64,000 nt of DNA, from positions 62,001 to 126,000 of the forward strand of contig NZ_BMTS01000020.1 in assembly GCF_014649795.1 (NCBI RefSeq). The letters run 5' to 3'. Both the position numbers and the translations under genes were made by a program. Below are positions 17,341 to 25,366 of this stretch, piece after piece (position 1 is the stretch's first letter; each line of letters starts with the position of its first letter). This DNA is from Streptomyces melanogenes (GTDB lineage Bacteria > Actinomycetota > Actinomycetes > Streptomycetales > Streptomycetaceae). Under the pieces are notes generated by a model that was given only the letters and a program-made list of their open reading frames with translations, ran no database searches and was not told the DNA's origin.

Positions 17341-17769
17341 ATGAATCCGCAAATCACCACCCCCACGGTCGAGTTCGCGCGGCGGTTCAGCAGTACGCGC
17401 AGAGGCGCGCGGCTCGCCCGGATCCTCGCGCTCGGGCAGCTGGACGCCTGGGGCGTGCCGCACGACAGCGAGGGGTCCGACACCGCCGCCCTGATCGTGG
17501 CCGAGCTGGCGGCGAACGCCGTGCTCCACGGACGCGTACCGGGCCGGGACTTCGAACTCCGGCTCGTACTCGGCACGGTACTCCGCATCGAGGTGACGGA
17601 CACCAGGGCCGACCGCCTCCCGGCCCGCCCGGAGCCGGCGGGGGAGGGCGAGGGCGGGCGGGGCCTGCTGCTGGTCGAGGCGCTGGCGAAGGCGTGGGGG
17701 GTGGACGGGAGGGCGCCGGGGAAAACGGTGTGGGCGGAAGTGGACCTGGGCGCTACGGCGCGCTCGTGA
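17341..17769 (+). CDS. HATPase-domain ATP-binding protein (anti-sigma-factor-kinase type)
   Basis: 142 residues with the Bergerat ATPase layout: N-box ELAANAVLHG near residue 60, VTDTRADR (G1-like) near 84, and GRGLLLVEALAKAWG near 105. It resembles the stand-alone RsbW-like ATPases that in Streptomyces are encoded next to XRE/DUF5753 and DUF397 genes. It is divergent from the broken regulator gene, completing that trio, and overlaps convergently by 17 bp with the AraC-type gene on the other strand. Partner and target are unknown. ATG 17341 has only a weak ribosome site. Confidence 0.85.
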   Translation: MNPQITTPTVEFARRFSSTRRGARLARILALGQLDAWGVPHDSEGSDTAALIVAELAANAVLHGRVPGRDFELRLVLGTVLRIEVTDTRADRLPARPEPAGEGEGGRGLLLVEALAKAWGVDGRAPGKTVWAEVDLGATARS

Positions 17770-18709
17770 ACGAGCGGCGGTAGGAGCGAGGCGGGACACC
17801 CCGGCGGCGTACGAACTGCTCGCGCAGGACGGCCGCGCTGCCGTAGCCGACCCGACGGGCGATCTCCTCGACGGGCAGGTCCGTGGTCTCCAGGAGCTCC
17901 TCGGCGCTGCTCAGACGCAGATCGCGCAGCCAGGCGTGCGGGGTGGTGCCGGTCGCGGCGGTGAAGCGGCGGGCGAAGGAGCGCTTGCTCATGAGGGCGC
18001 GGCGGGCCAACTCCGCGACGGGGAGCGGTTCGTGGAGGTGGGCGCGGGCCCAGGCGAGGACCTCGGCGAGGCGTTCGTCCTGGCCGTCCTCGGGGACGGG
18101 GGCGGCCAGATACTGGGCCTGGCCGCCCTCGCGGTGGGAGGGCAGCACCATGTCGCGGGCGACGGCGTTGGCGGTGGCGGCGCCGTACTCCCGGCGCAGC
18201 AGGTGCAGGCACAGGTCGAAGCCCGCGGCGGCTCCGGCGCCGGTGATCACCCGGCCCTCGTCGATGTAGAGGGCGTCGGGCTCGACGGTGACGTCCGGGT
18301 GGCGGTCGGCCAGCAGGTCGGCGAACCGCCAGTGGGTGGTGGCCCGGCGGCCGTCGAGCAGCCCGGCGGCGGCGAGCGCGAAGGTGCCGACGCAGTGGGC
18401 GGCGACGAGTGCGCCGCGCTCGTACGCGGCCGAGAGCGCGGCGAGTACGGCGGGGGCGGGTGGCGTACGGAACTGTGCCCCCGGGAGGGCGATCACCAGG
18501 TCGGCGGCGGCGAGCCGGTCCAGGCCGTGGGTGATGGCGAGCGGGACGCCGAGGTCGGTGGGGACCGGTCCGGGGCGCTCGGCGCACAGGGCGAAGTCGA
18601 AGCCGGGCAGGGCCTCGCCGTGCGGCCCGAACACCTCGCTCACGATGCCGACGGCGAGCATGCCGACTCCTGGCGGGACGTACGCGGCGACGGTGGTGAA
18701 GGGCGGCAC
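17753..18709 (-). CDS. GlxA-type regulator: DJ-1/PfpI domain plus AraC HTH
   Basis: 318 residues. The N-terminal half is a class I glutamine-amidotransferase-like DJ-1/PfpI domain (VIALPGAQF; GALVAAHCVGTFALAAAGLL with the nucleophile-elbow Cys; GAAAGFDLCLHLL). The C-terminal 100 residues are two AraC-type HTHs (ELARRALMSKRSFARRF; VEEIARRVGYGSAAVLREQF). The start is probably GTG 18709, with poor ribosome-site sequence. A pair of TGGCA repeats lies 10-25 bp upstream and may be an operator. It is divergent from the MBL-fold hydrolase gene 90 bp away, so that gene is the likely target. Such regulators often control catabolism of nitrogenous compounds; the ligand here is unknown. Confidence 0.9.
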   Translation of the reverse strand: MPPFTTVAAYVPPGVGMLAVGIVSEVFGPHGEALPGFDFALCAERPGPVPTDLGVPLAITHGLDRLAAADLVIALPGAQFRTPPAPAVLAALSAAYERGALVAAHCVGTFALAAAGLLDGRRATTHWRFADLLADRHPDVTVEPDALYIDEGRVITGAGAAAGFDLCLHLLRREYGAATANAVARDMVLPSHREGGQAQYLAAPVPEDGQDERLAEVLAWARAHLHEPLPVAELARRALMSKRSFARRFTAATGTTPHAWLRDLRLSSAEELLETTDLPVEEIARRVGYGSAAVLREQFVRRRGVPPRSYRRSFTSAP

Positions 18710-18719
18710 GGGAGCAGTC

Positions 18720-18732
18720 TGGCACGCTGGCA
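18720..18732. promoter_or_regulatory. TGGCA direct repeats, operator candidate
   Basis: TGGCA at 18720-18724 and again at 18728-18732, an 8-bp period, in the 90-bp gap between the divergent AraC-type and MBL-fold genes. AraC-family proteins bind short direct repeats, so this could be the operator. It is based on position and form only. Confidence 0.35.
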
Positions 18733-18799
18733 GTAATCCTGCGGTGGGCGGCAGATGTGCCACTCGTGGGGGACGGGCGGGTCCGGAAGGATCAAAGCC

Positions 18800-19393
18800 A
18801 TGACAGACGCACCGCTCGGCCGCAGCGCCAAGTACACGATCCTGACCACCGGTTACGTCGGCTCGACGGGCCCCGGGGTCGCCGCCACCGTCTCTTACGT
18901 GCGGGACGGCGACCGGCACGTGATCTTCGACCCGGGGATGGTGGCGAGCCGCGACGACATCCTCGGCCCGCTCGCCGAACTGGGCCTCGGCCCCGACGAC
19001 ATCACGGACGTGGTGCTGAGCCACCACCACCCGGACAACACGATGAACGTGGGCCTGTTCGGCCGGGCCCTGGTGCACGACCACAAGGTGGAGTACGCGG
19101 GCGACCAGTGGCGCAACCGGGACGCCGAGGGCTACGAGCTCACGCCGTCGCTGCGGCTGATCCGTACGCCGGGGCACAGTTTGGAGGACATCACGCTGCT
19201 GGCGGGCACGGAGGAGGGTGTGGTGGCGTTCGCGGGCGACCTGTGGTGGCACGCGGAGGGCCCGGCGGAGGACCCGGTGGCACCGGACCGGGAGGTCCTG
19301 CGGGCGTCGCGGGAGCGGGTGCTGGGTGTGGCGGATGTGATCGTGCCGGGGCATGGGGGGTCGTTTGCGGCGTCGGGGGCGGTGCCGAGGTAG
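18800..19393 (+). CDS. MBL-fold metallo-hydrolase (MBLAC1-like)
   Basis: 197 residues, ATG 18800 with GGAAGG 9 nt upstream. The metal site motif reads VVLSHHHPDNTMN: an HxHxD core with Asn where most members have His. Later metal positions are present: IRTPGHSLEDI, FAGDLWW, and VIVPGHGG near the end. Length and the N-terminal block (SYVRDGDRHVIFDPG) resemble the small MBLAC1-type members. Substrate unknown. It is divergent from the DJ-1/AraC regulator gene. Confidence 0.87.
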   Translation: MTDAPLGRSAKYTILTTGYVGSTGPGVAATVSYVRDGDRHVIFDPGMVASRDDILGPLAELGLGPDDITDVVLSHHHPDNTMNVGLFGRALVHDHKVEYAGDQWRNRDAEGYELTPSLRLIRTPGHSLEDITLLAGTEEGVVAFAGDLWWHAEGPAEDPVAPDREVLRASRERVLGVADVIVPGHGGSFAASGAVPR

Positions 19394-19454
19394 TGCGGCT
19401 GCGGGCCGGTGGGTGGCTGAGCGCGCAGTTCCCCGCGCCCCTAAAGGGGCGCGG
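19394..19454. repeat. Dispersed repeat copy at the 3' ends of two genes
   Basis: One copy of the Streptomyces-type repeat (core GCGCAGTTCCCCGCGCCCC) starts right after the MBL-fold stop and runs into the last codons of the convergent hydrolase, whose stop (19441-19443) lies inside the repeat. The CCCCTAAAGGGG centre can form a short hairpin. Confidence 0.8.
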
Positions 19455-20391
19455 CGGACCGTAGGAGTTCGCCGAACTCCGTGAGCATCTGTGTCACCGC
19501 CTCGTCCACCGCCTTCGACTTCGTGTCGAAGTTGAGAAAGCCGTGGATGAGGCCGGGGTAGCGGTGTTTGCGGACGGGGACGGCGGCTGCGATGAGCGCG
19601 TCGGCGTACGCCAGGCCCTCGTCGCGCAGCGGGTCGCACTCGCCGACGCCGATCACCGCCGGGGCGAGGCCCTCGTGGCTGGTGGCCAGGAGCGGGGAGG
19701 CCGGGGGGAAGTCGGCGGCGGCGGGCTGCTCGCCGAGGTAGAGGCGGATGTCGTTCTCGACCTCGGCGGTGGTGAGGAGGTACCCGGTGGCGTTCTCGGT
19801 ACGGGAGGGGTGGGTGTTCTTGCTGCTCATGTCCACGCAGGGGTACGCGAGGAGTTGGGCGGCCAGTGGGCGCCCCTCGTCCCGGAAGGCGAGGGCCACG
19901 GCGGCCGCGAGCCCGCCGCCGGCGCTGTCGCCCGCCACGGCCAGGACGCCGCCGCCGTATTCCCCGAGCGACTCTGCGACGTGGCTGGTCACGGCCACGC
20001 AGTCGTCGAACCCGGCGGGGAAGGGGAACTCGGGGGCGAGCCGGTATCCGACGCTCACCACGATGGCGCCCAGGTCTCGGCACATCCGGCGGCAGACGCC
20101 GTCGTGGGTGTCGAGGTCGCCGACGATGTAGCCGCCGCCGTGGAAGAAGACGACGGTGGGGGTGGGGGTGGGCGTCTCGGGCCGGTAGATGCGGACCGGG
20201 ACGCCCGCGACGCGGTCGTCGGTCACGGATCCGACGGGGCGGGGTGGGTTCGGCGCCACGGCGAGGGAGAGCATGCGGTTGCCCGCGCGCATCTCCTCGA
20301 CGGTGGGTGCGGTGTCGGGCGGGGGCCCGTCGACCCCGTACTGCGCCAGCAGGGCTGCGATCTCAGGGTCCATGGCCATGCTTGGCAGCAT
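19441..20391 (-). CDS. Alpha/beta hydrolase of the HSL (hormone-sensitive lipase) family
   Basis: 316 residues with all HSL-family marks: oxyanion HGGGYIVGD near residue 84, nucleophile GDSAGGGLAAAVAL near 155, the catalytic Asp region GVGECDPLRDEG and the His in YPGLIHGFLNF. No signal peptide, so an intracellular esterase. Possible starts are ATG 20391, 20379 and 20373; none has a strong ribosome site. Its final codons (encoding SAAPL) come from a dispersed repeat copy at 19394-19454, so the native C-terminus may have been replaced. Substrate unknown. Confidence 0.92.
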   Translation of the reverse strand: MLPSMAMDPEIAALLAQYGVDGPPPDTAPTVEEMRAGNRMLSLAVAPNPPRPVGSVTDDRVAGVPVRIYRPETPTPTPTVVFFHGGGYIVGDLDTHDGVCRRMCRDLGAIVVSVGYRLAPEFPFPAGFDDCVAVTSHVAESLGEYGGGVLAVAGDSAGGGLAAAVALAFRDEGRPLAAQLLAYPCVDMSSKNTHPSRTENATGYLLTTAEVENDIRLYLGEQPAAADFPPASPLLATSHEGLAPAVIGVGECDPLRDEGLAYADALIAAAVPVRKHRYPGLIHGFLNFDTKSKAVDEAVTQMLTEFGELLRSAAPL

Positions 20392-20460
20392 GCCGGTGCT
20401 GCGCCCGCCATACGTCTGGGCCGCGCCGCCGCCCGCCCGGATCCGGCGGCCGATTCACCC

Positions 20461-20803
20461 CTGCGGCCCGGTGGGGGCTGGCCGCGCAGTTCCCCACGCC
20501 CCTAAGAACGCCCCTGCGGGGCGCCCCTAAACCCTCTGGACGTGCGGACCGTGGCCGGTTGCTCGCGCAGTTCCCCGCACCCCTGAGATGCGCCCCTTCG
20601 GGCCGCCCCAGGGATTGCCGCGGAGCGGCACTTCTAGGGGCGCGGGGAACTGCGCGACCAGTTGGGGACGACCCGCAGACGAAGGCGGGTTTAGGGGCGC
20701 GAGGAACTGCGCGAGCAACCGGCCACCGGCCCGCAGACGAAGACCGGGCTCACAAGGGGCGCGGGGAAATGCGCGACCAGCCCCCCCACGGTCCGCAGCC
20801 GAA
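20461..20803. repeat. Cluster of five dispersed-repeat copies
   Basis: The 415-bp gap between the two hydrolase genes is almost wholly filled by a Streptomyces-type repeat with core GCGCAGTTCCCCGCGCCCC. Two copies face one way (about 20461-20529 and 20541-20585) and three the other (about 20634-20684, 20691-20743, 20754-20803). Each has a tail ending CCCGCAGACGAA or similar. The inverted copies could fold into large hairpins. No gene or transposase is seen. Confidence 0.88.
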
Positions 20804-20806
20804 TGG

Positions 20807-21973
20807 TCAGCAGTTGTCAGTCGACGGCTTCCCCGCGAAGCGGTCCCCCAGCCAGTCCGCCGCCGGCAGCGCGCCAACCGTCACCCCACCCACATGCCCC
20901 AGCAGCGGCAGTGAATGCCAGGACACCGACGCGCCCCGCCCGCACCAGTCGGCCCGAAGCCCACGACCGACCTCGTACGGAATGAGCTCATCCAGCGTCG
21001 CGTGATACAGGTACACCGGCGCATCCGGTGCCACCGCCCCGAGGCGGGACTCGTTCAGGCGAGCCTGCCAGTCCGCCTGTTCCAGGGGGTTCTTGACCGT
21101 CAGGTCGGTAATCTTCTTGAAGGAGCCCGTCACCGAGTCCACCGCCACGCAGTTGGACTTGAAGTAGTCGACCAGCGCCTTCCCCGCAGGGTTGAGGTAC
21201 GTGTCGAGCCGCAGCTCGGGGAACGCCGCATCCTGGCCCGCCGCCGCCATGAAGATCAGGCCCGACCCGAGCCCGCCGTCGTTGAAGTGCGCGACCTTCA
21301 TCAGGTCCGCCGGAACACCCCCCGTCGCCGTCCCCTTGACCCTCAGCTCCGGCGCGTACGACTTGTGCAGCTCCGCAGCCCAGCTGCTGGCCTGGCCGCC
21401 CTGGGAGTACCCCATGATCCCGACGGGGGATTCGGGGGAGACCCCCGGAATGCCCAGGCGCTGGGCGGCACGGGCCGCGTCGAGGACCGCCGTGCCCTCC
21501 GCCCGGCCGACCGTGTACGTGTGGTCCCCGGGCGTGCCAAGCCCCTCGTAGTCCGTCACCGCGACCGCCCACCCCCGCTGCACGATCTGGTTGATGAGCG
21601 TCGCCTCGATCGTCGTCCCGTACGGGAAGCCCGCGCTCGGCGCGCAGGAGTCGCCCATGCCGACCGTGCCGACCGCGTACGTGACGAGCGGGCGCGGCCC
21701 GGTCCGGCCGTCGTTCGGCACGATCACCGTGCCCGAGACGACGTTCGGGCCGCCCTTCGCGGTGGTGGAGCGGTAAGTGATGTGCCAGGCCTTGGTGTTG
21801 GTCCACTGACCGGGCAGCGGGTGGAACGCCGTGGGCGCGGAGCTCACCACGTCCCCGGGCCGGGCGGCGGCGTCGGCGGCGGCATCGGAATCGGCCGCGA
21901 ACGCGGCGGGCGTGGCTGCGGCGACAAGGAGCCCGGCGGCGAGCACGCCGGTGACTCGGGTACGGATGGGCAT
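20807..21973 (-). CDS. Secreted lipase/esterase (secretory lipase LIP family)
   Basis: 388 residues with a clear signal peptide (GVLAAGLLVAAATPAAFAAD, cut near residue 27). The mature part is an alpha/beta hydrolase of the secretory lipase type: nucleophile GIMGYSQGGQASSWA near residue 190, late Asp in YHATLDELIPY and His in LPLLGHVGG. Cys residues near DSCAPS, KSNCVAV, DWCGRG and the last residue suggest disulfides. Likely acts on extracellular lipids or esters. It ends next to the cluster of dispersed repeats, 3 bp from the last copy. Confidence 0.88.
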   Translation of the reverse strand: MPIRTRVTGVLAAGLLVAAATPAAFAADSDAAADAAARPGDVVSSAPTAFHPLPGQWTNTKAWHITYRSTTAKGGPNVVSGTVIVPNDGRTGPRPLVTYAVGTVGMGDSCAPSAGFPYGTTIEATLINQIVQRGWAVAVTDYEGLGTPGDHTYTVGRAEGTAVLDAARAAQRLGIPGVSPESPVGIMGYSQGGQASSWAAELHKSYAPELRVKGTATGGVPADLMKVAHFNDGGLGSGLIFMAAAGQDAAFPELRLDTYLNPAGKALVDYFKSNCVAVDSVTGSFKKITDLTVKNPLEQADWQARLNESRLGAVAPDAPVYLYHATLDELIPYEVGRGLRADWCGRGASVSWHSLPLLGHVGGVTVGALPAADWLGDRFAGKPSTDNC

Positions 21974-22064
21974 TGCGGCTCTCCCAACATCCTGTGGGGT
22001 GGGGGCAGTTGAGGAGACCGTAGTGACTGACCAGTAGGTACGGCGCTGACCGTATCGCTCACCT

Positions 22065-23078
22065 TCACTGGCCCAGCCGATACGCCCCCGGCGTCGTCCC
22101 CGTCCAGCGCCGGAACGCCCGGTGGAACGAGGTGTCCTCGGAGAACCCGAGCCGGGCCGCGAGCTCGGCGATCGGCTCCCGCCCCTCGGCCAGCCCCGCG
22201 ATCGCCGCGTCCCGCCGCACCGCGTCCTTGAGCTGCTGGAACGAGGTGCCCTCGTGCTGGAGGCGGCGCCGCAGCGTGGCCGGGGAGAGGGCGAGCCGGG
22301 CCGCCGTCTCGTCCAGCGACGGCAGCCGGGGCGAGGCGAGCAGCGCGCGCCCGAGGTCGCGGTGGACCTGCTCGGCCACCGTCGTCCCGTACGCCCTGCG
22401 GCTCAGCAGCTCGAAGGGTGAGCGCCGCAGCATCTGCTCAAGCGCCGCCTCGTCCCGTACGAGCGGCGCGGTCAGCCAGCGCGCGTCGAACACCGCTTCC
22501 GTACGCGTCTGGCCGAACCGGACCGGGCAGCCGAACAGCGACGGGTACTCGTCCTTGTGCGCGGGCGGCGGATAGCCGAACGACGCCCGAAGGAGCGGGA
22601 TGCGGCGGCCCACCAGCCAGCTGCACAGCCGGTGCGAGATGATCAGCAGGCACTCGGTGAGGAACCGGTCCTCGTCCCGCCCGCCGAGGTCGCCCCGCAC
22701 CGCGAAGACCGCCTCCGGCCCCTCGGCCGTCAGAGCGAGATCGGGCCCGCCCGGAAAGAGCCGGTAGAACGCGATCCCGCGCCGCATCGCCCCGCCCAGA
22801 TCGCGGCAGCCCAGCGAGGCGCAGCACATCATGGCGAACGTCCCGGGCCGACTCGGCGCCGAGCCGAGCCCGAGGAACTCGTCCTGGGTGGCCCGGTACA
22901 GCGCCCGGAACAGCAGCGCGAACTGCACGGGCGTGACCCGCGCCCGGTCGTCCCCGAGCAGCAGCGGCGGGATGCCGGCGGCCTGGAGCAGCGGCACGGT
23001 GTCGATCCCACGCCGCTCGGCGCCGCGCAGCACGGCGCGTACATGGTGCACGGTGATCGTCCCCTTGCCCATGGTCAA
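22065..23078 (-). CDS. AraC-family regulator with OruR-type N-terminal domain
   Basis: 337 residues. The N-terminal 200 residues fit the arabinose-binding-like domain of the OruR/ArgR group (LLQAAGIPPLLLGDDRARV; RRGIAFYRLFPGG; FGYPPPAHKDEYPSLFGCPV). The C-terminus is an AraC HTH pair (LDETAARLALSPATLRRRLQ; IAELAARLGFSEDTSFHRAF). The gene is divergent from the acyl-CoA synthetase gene at 23168, 89 bp away. Regulators of this group often control fatty-acid or amino-acid catabolism, so the synthetase is a plausible target. ATG 23078 or 23072 may be the start. Confidence 0.9.
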   Translation of the reverse strand: MTMGKGTITVHHVRAVLRGAERRGIDTVPLLQAAGIPPLLLGDDRARVTPVQFALLFRALYRATQDEFLGLGSAPSRPGTFAMMCCASLGCRDLGGAMRRGIAFYRLFPGGPDLALTAEGPEAVFAVRGDLGGRDEDRFLTECLLIISHRLCSWLVGRRIPLLRASFGYPPPAHKDEYPSLFGCPVRFGQTRTEAVFDARWLTAPLVRDEAALEQMLRRSPFELLSRRAYGTTVAEQVHRDLGRALLASPRLPSLDETAARLALSPATLRRRLQHEGTSFQQLKDAVRRDAAIAGLAEGREPIAELAARLGFSEDTSFHRAFRRWTGTTPGAYRLGQ

Positions 23079-23167
23079 CGACCGTAGCGGGATTGAGCGG
23101 TGCGGTCAGCGGGGGTGACGTTTCCGGTCATCCCCGGTGGCCGACGGGCGTCCCTACCGTCGGGTAC

Positions 23168-24805
23168 ATGACGGGATCCCCGGTACGACCCCCCACCCTG
23201 GCCCTCTTCGCCGAGTGGACCGCCGACCGCTACGCGAACCACCCCGCCCTGCGCCACCGCGACGGCGACGCCTGGACCACCGAGACGTACGAGGACCTGC
23301 GCGACGCGGTCCGCGACCTGGGTCGCGCCCTGCTGTCCCGGGGCCTGCGCCCCGGAGACCGCATCGCGATCCTCGCCGAGACGAGCCCCCAGTGGACCCA
23401 CACCCACCTGGCGTGCCTGGCGGCGGGAGCGGTGGTGGTGCCGATCTACCCGACGGCCGGGGAGGAGGAGGTGAAGTGGGTCCTGAAGGACTCGGGAGCA
23501 AGATTCGCGCTGTACGAGAGCGAGGAACAGGCGGCCAGGCTTGAGGCCCTACGGCCCGAACTCCCGTCGCTGGAGGCGGTGTGGTGCCTCAAGGGGCGCG
23601 GGGAACTGCGCGCCCAGCCCACGACGGCCCGCAGTCGAAACGCCACCCTCGCCGACCTCCTGAAGACCGCGAACGCCGTCCGCCCGGAGGACACCGCCAC
23701 CCTGGTCTACACATCCGGCACCACCGGCCCCCCCAAGGGCTGCCGCCTCACCCACGGCAACCTCGGCGCCGTCCAGGACGCCACCCTCCCCCTCACCGAG
23801 GGCGGCCCGGGCGACAGGACGTACCTCTACCTCCCCCTCGCCCACCTCCTCGCCCAGCTCATCCAGTTCTCCACGCTCCTGTACGGCGGCGAGCTCTGCT
23901 ACTTCGGCGGTCGCGTCGAGGACATCGTGGCGGAGCTGGCCGAGGCGCGGCCGACCCATCTCCCGTCCGTACCGAGGCTGTTCGAGAAGGTGCACCAAGG
24001 CGTGCTCTCGCTCGCCGAGGAGCTCCACGTGACCGACGGGAAGGAGCTCTCGGAGCTGGTGCGCGCCGCCTTCGGCGGCAACCTGCGCTGGGCGCTCACC
24101 GGCGGCGCCCCGATCGCCCCCGAGACCCTCGACTTCCTGCGGGCGGCCGGGATCCAGGTGTTCGAGGGGTACGGGATGACCGAGTCGGCCGGAGTGATCA
24201 CGCTCAACCACCCCGGCGCCGTCCGCTACGGCACGGTCGGCCGCCCCATCGACGGCTGCGAGGTGCGGATCGCCGAGGACGGCGAGGTGCTGGCGCGCGG
24301 CGCGAACGTCTTCCCCGGCTACCACGCCAACCCCGCCGGCACGGCCGAGGCGCTCGACGGGGACGGCTGGCTGCACACCGGCGACCTGGGCGCCCTGGAC
24401 CCCGACGGCTATCTGACGATCACCGGCCGCAAGAAGGACCTGATCATCACGTCCGCCGGGAAGAACCTCACCCCGTCCGAGGTCGAGCTGGCCATCGAAC
24501 GGTCCCGGTTCGTCTCGCACGCGGTGATGGTGGGGGACCGCCGCCCGTACCCCGTCGCCCTGATCACCGTGGACCCGGCCGAGGTCGCGGGGAAGGACCC
24601 GGCCGCCGTGCGGGCCCTGGTCCAGGAGGCCGTGGACGCCGCCAACGCCCGCGTCTCGCGCCCCGCCCGCATCCGCGCCTTCGCGGTCCTGGACGAGGAC
24701 TTCACGGTCGAGAGCGGGGTGCTCACACCCACCCAGAAGGTCCGCCGCAGGGCGGTGACCGAGCGGTACGCGGAAGAAATAGAACGGTTGTACGAGAAAG
24801 CTTGA
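23168..24805 (+). CDS. Long-chain fatty acid-CoA ligase (AMP-forming) with embedded repeat
   Basis: 545 residues. Adenylation motifs: TLVYTSGTTGPPKGC (P-loop-like), GYGMTESAGV, TGDLGALDPDGYLTITGRKK and the C-terminal Lys in TPTQKVRRR. The set marks the FadD15-like long-chain acyl-CoA synthetases of actinobacteria. Residues 142-158 (encoded by 23590-23641) match the dispersed repeat seen in intergenic gaps, translated as KGRGELRAQP and onward, just before the AMP-binding core. The repeat keeps the frame, so the enzyme is probably intact with a surface insertion. Divergent from an AraC regulator; ends at a strong hairpin. Confidence 0.92.
   Translation: MTGSPVRPPTLALFAEWTADRYANHPALRHRDGDAWTTETYEDLRDAVRDLGRALLSRGLRPGDRIAILAETSPQWTHTHLACLAAGAVVVPIYPTAGEEEVKWVLKDSGARFALYESEEQAARLEALRPELPSLEAVWCLKGRGELRAQPTTARSRNATLADLLKTANAVRPEDTATLVYTSGTTGPPKGCRLTHGNLGAVQDATLPLTEGGPGDRTYLYLPLAHLLAQLIQFSTLLYGGELCYFGGRVEDIVAELAEARPTHLPSVPRLFEKVHQGVLSLAEELHVTDGKELSELVRAAFGGNLRWALTGGAPIAPETLDFLRAAGIQVFEGYGMTESAGVITLNHPGAVRYGTVGRPIDGCEVRIAEDGEVLARGANVFPGYHANPAGTAEALDGDGWLHTGDLGALDPDGYLTITGRKKDLIITSAGKNLTPSEVELAIERSRFVSHAVMVGDRRPYPVALITVDPAEVAGKDPAAVRALVQEAVDAANARVSRPARIRAFAVLDEDFTVESGVLTPTQKVRRRAVTERYAEEIERLYEKA
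23590..23641. repeat. Dispersed repeat copy inside the acyl-CoA ligase gene
   Basis: A full-length single unit of the dispersed repeat (AAGGGGCGCGGGGAACTGCG, then the CCAGCCC and CCCGCAGTCGAA tail) lies in frame within the coding sequence. The other copies in the window lie between genes or touch a gene end. Confidence 0.88.
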
Positions 24806-24823
24806 TCCGGCCCGGCGAAAGGC

Positions 24824-24865
24824 AGGAGCCCTGTTCCGTACGTCTCCGTACGGAACAGGGCTCCT
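24824..24865. terminator. 19-bp hairpin between convergent ligase and cold-shock genes
   Basis: Arms 24824-24842 (AGGAGCCCTGTTCCGTACG) and 24847-24865 pair perfectly around four bases. It lies 18 bp after the ligase stop and 38 bp after the cold-shock gene end on the other strand, so it can stop both. Confidence 0.9.
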
Positions 24866-24902
24866 TGGGTACTGCTAGTCAGCGATCGCCGACCCGGGCA
24901 AC

Positions 24903-25106
24903 TTAGGCCGGGGTGACGTTCTCCGCCTGCGGGCCCTTCGGACCCTGCGTGACGTCGAAGTTCACGACCTGGTTCTCCTCGAGGGAGCGGAAGCCAGACG
25001 CGTTGATCGCGGAGTAGTGGACGAAGACATCCGGGCCGCCGCCGTCCTGGGCGATGAAGCCGAAGCCCTTTTCAGCGTTGAACCACTTGACGGTTCCGGT
25101 AGCCAT
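24903..25106 (-). CDS. Cold-shock protein, CspA family
   Basis: 67 residues, the standard single cold-shock domain. RNA-binding motifs RNP1 (KGFGFIAQD) and RNP2 (DVFVHYSAI) are intact, with GTVKWFNAEKG at the start. Start ATG 25106 has a strong AAGGAGGG site. It binds single-stranded RNA/DNA and melts structure. The upstream leader is long and holds a small hairpin (25172-25199), which fits post-transcriptional control as for other csp genes. Confidence 0.96.
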   Translation of the reverse strand: MATGTVKWFNAEKGFGFIAQDGGGPDVFVHYSAINASGFRSLEENQVVNFDVTQGPKGPQAENVTPA

Positions 25107-25366
25107 AAGCCCTCCTTGGGCCAAAGGGTTGCCCTGCTCCAGAACCTGCAAACAAGTCTGAAAACTACAAAAGCCTGCGGGTTACATGCTCCGCAGGCTC
25201 TGTACTGCAAGGGAAACCAAACTGCAACTTGCGAGGAGCGTAGCACGCAGGATCGGGGCCGCGGTAGAGGGAAAGATCACGTCACTCGGGAGTTTGACGG
25301 GCCTCTGACGTGCTGACGAACCTACCCGCCGTAGCTGGACAAACAGGACAGGTCTAGTCTCGCGAT
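25107..25366 (-). promoter_or_regulatory. Cold-shock gene leader and divergent mqnA promoter region
   Basis: 260 bp between divergent genes. On the minus strand it contains a 9-bp hairpin (AGCCTGCGG at 25172-25180 with CCGCAGGCT at 25191-25199) about 65 bp before the csp start, in an AT-richer stretch. The right end carries the mqnA promoter; TAGTCT at 25354-25359 could be its -10 box, only 7 bp before the GTG, so mqnA may be leaderless. Confidence 0.5.

Noticed and set aside
17753..20083. A 776-residue minus-strand frame joining the AraC gene to upstream sequence
   Set aside because: Only the last 318 residues are coherent; the rest runs antisense through the MBL gene and out of frame through the hydrolase gene.
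20461..20803. CRISPR array
   Set aside because: Units are in both directions, differ in length and lack regular unique spacers; no cas genes are nearby.
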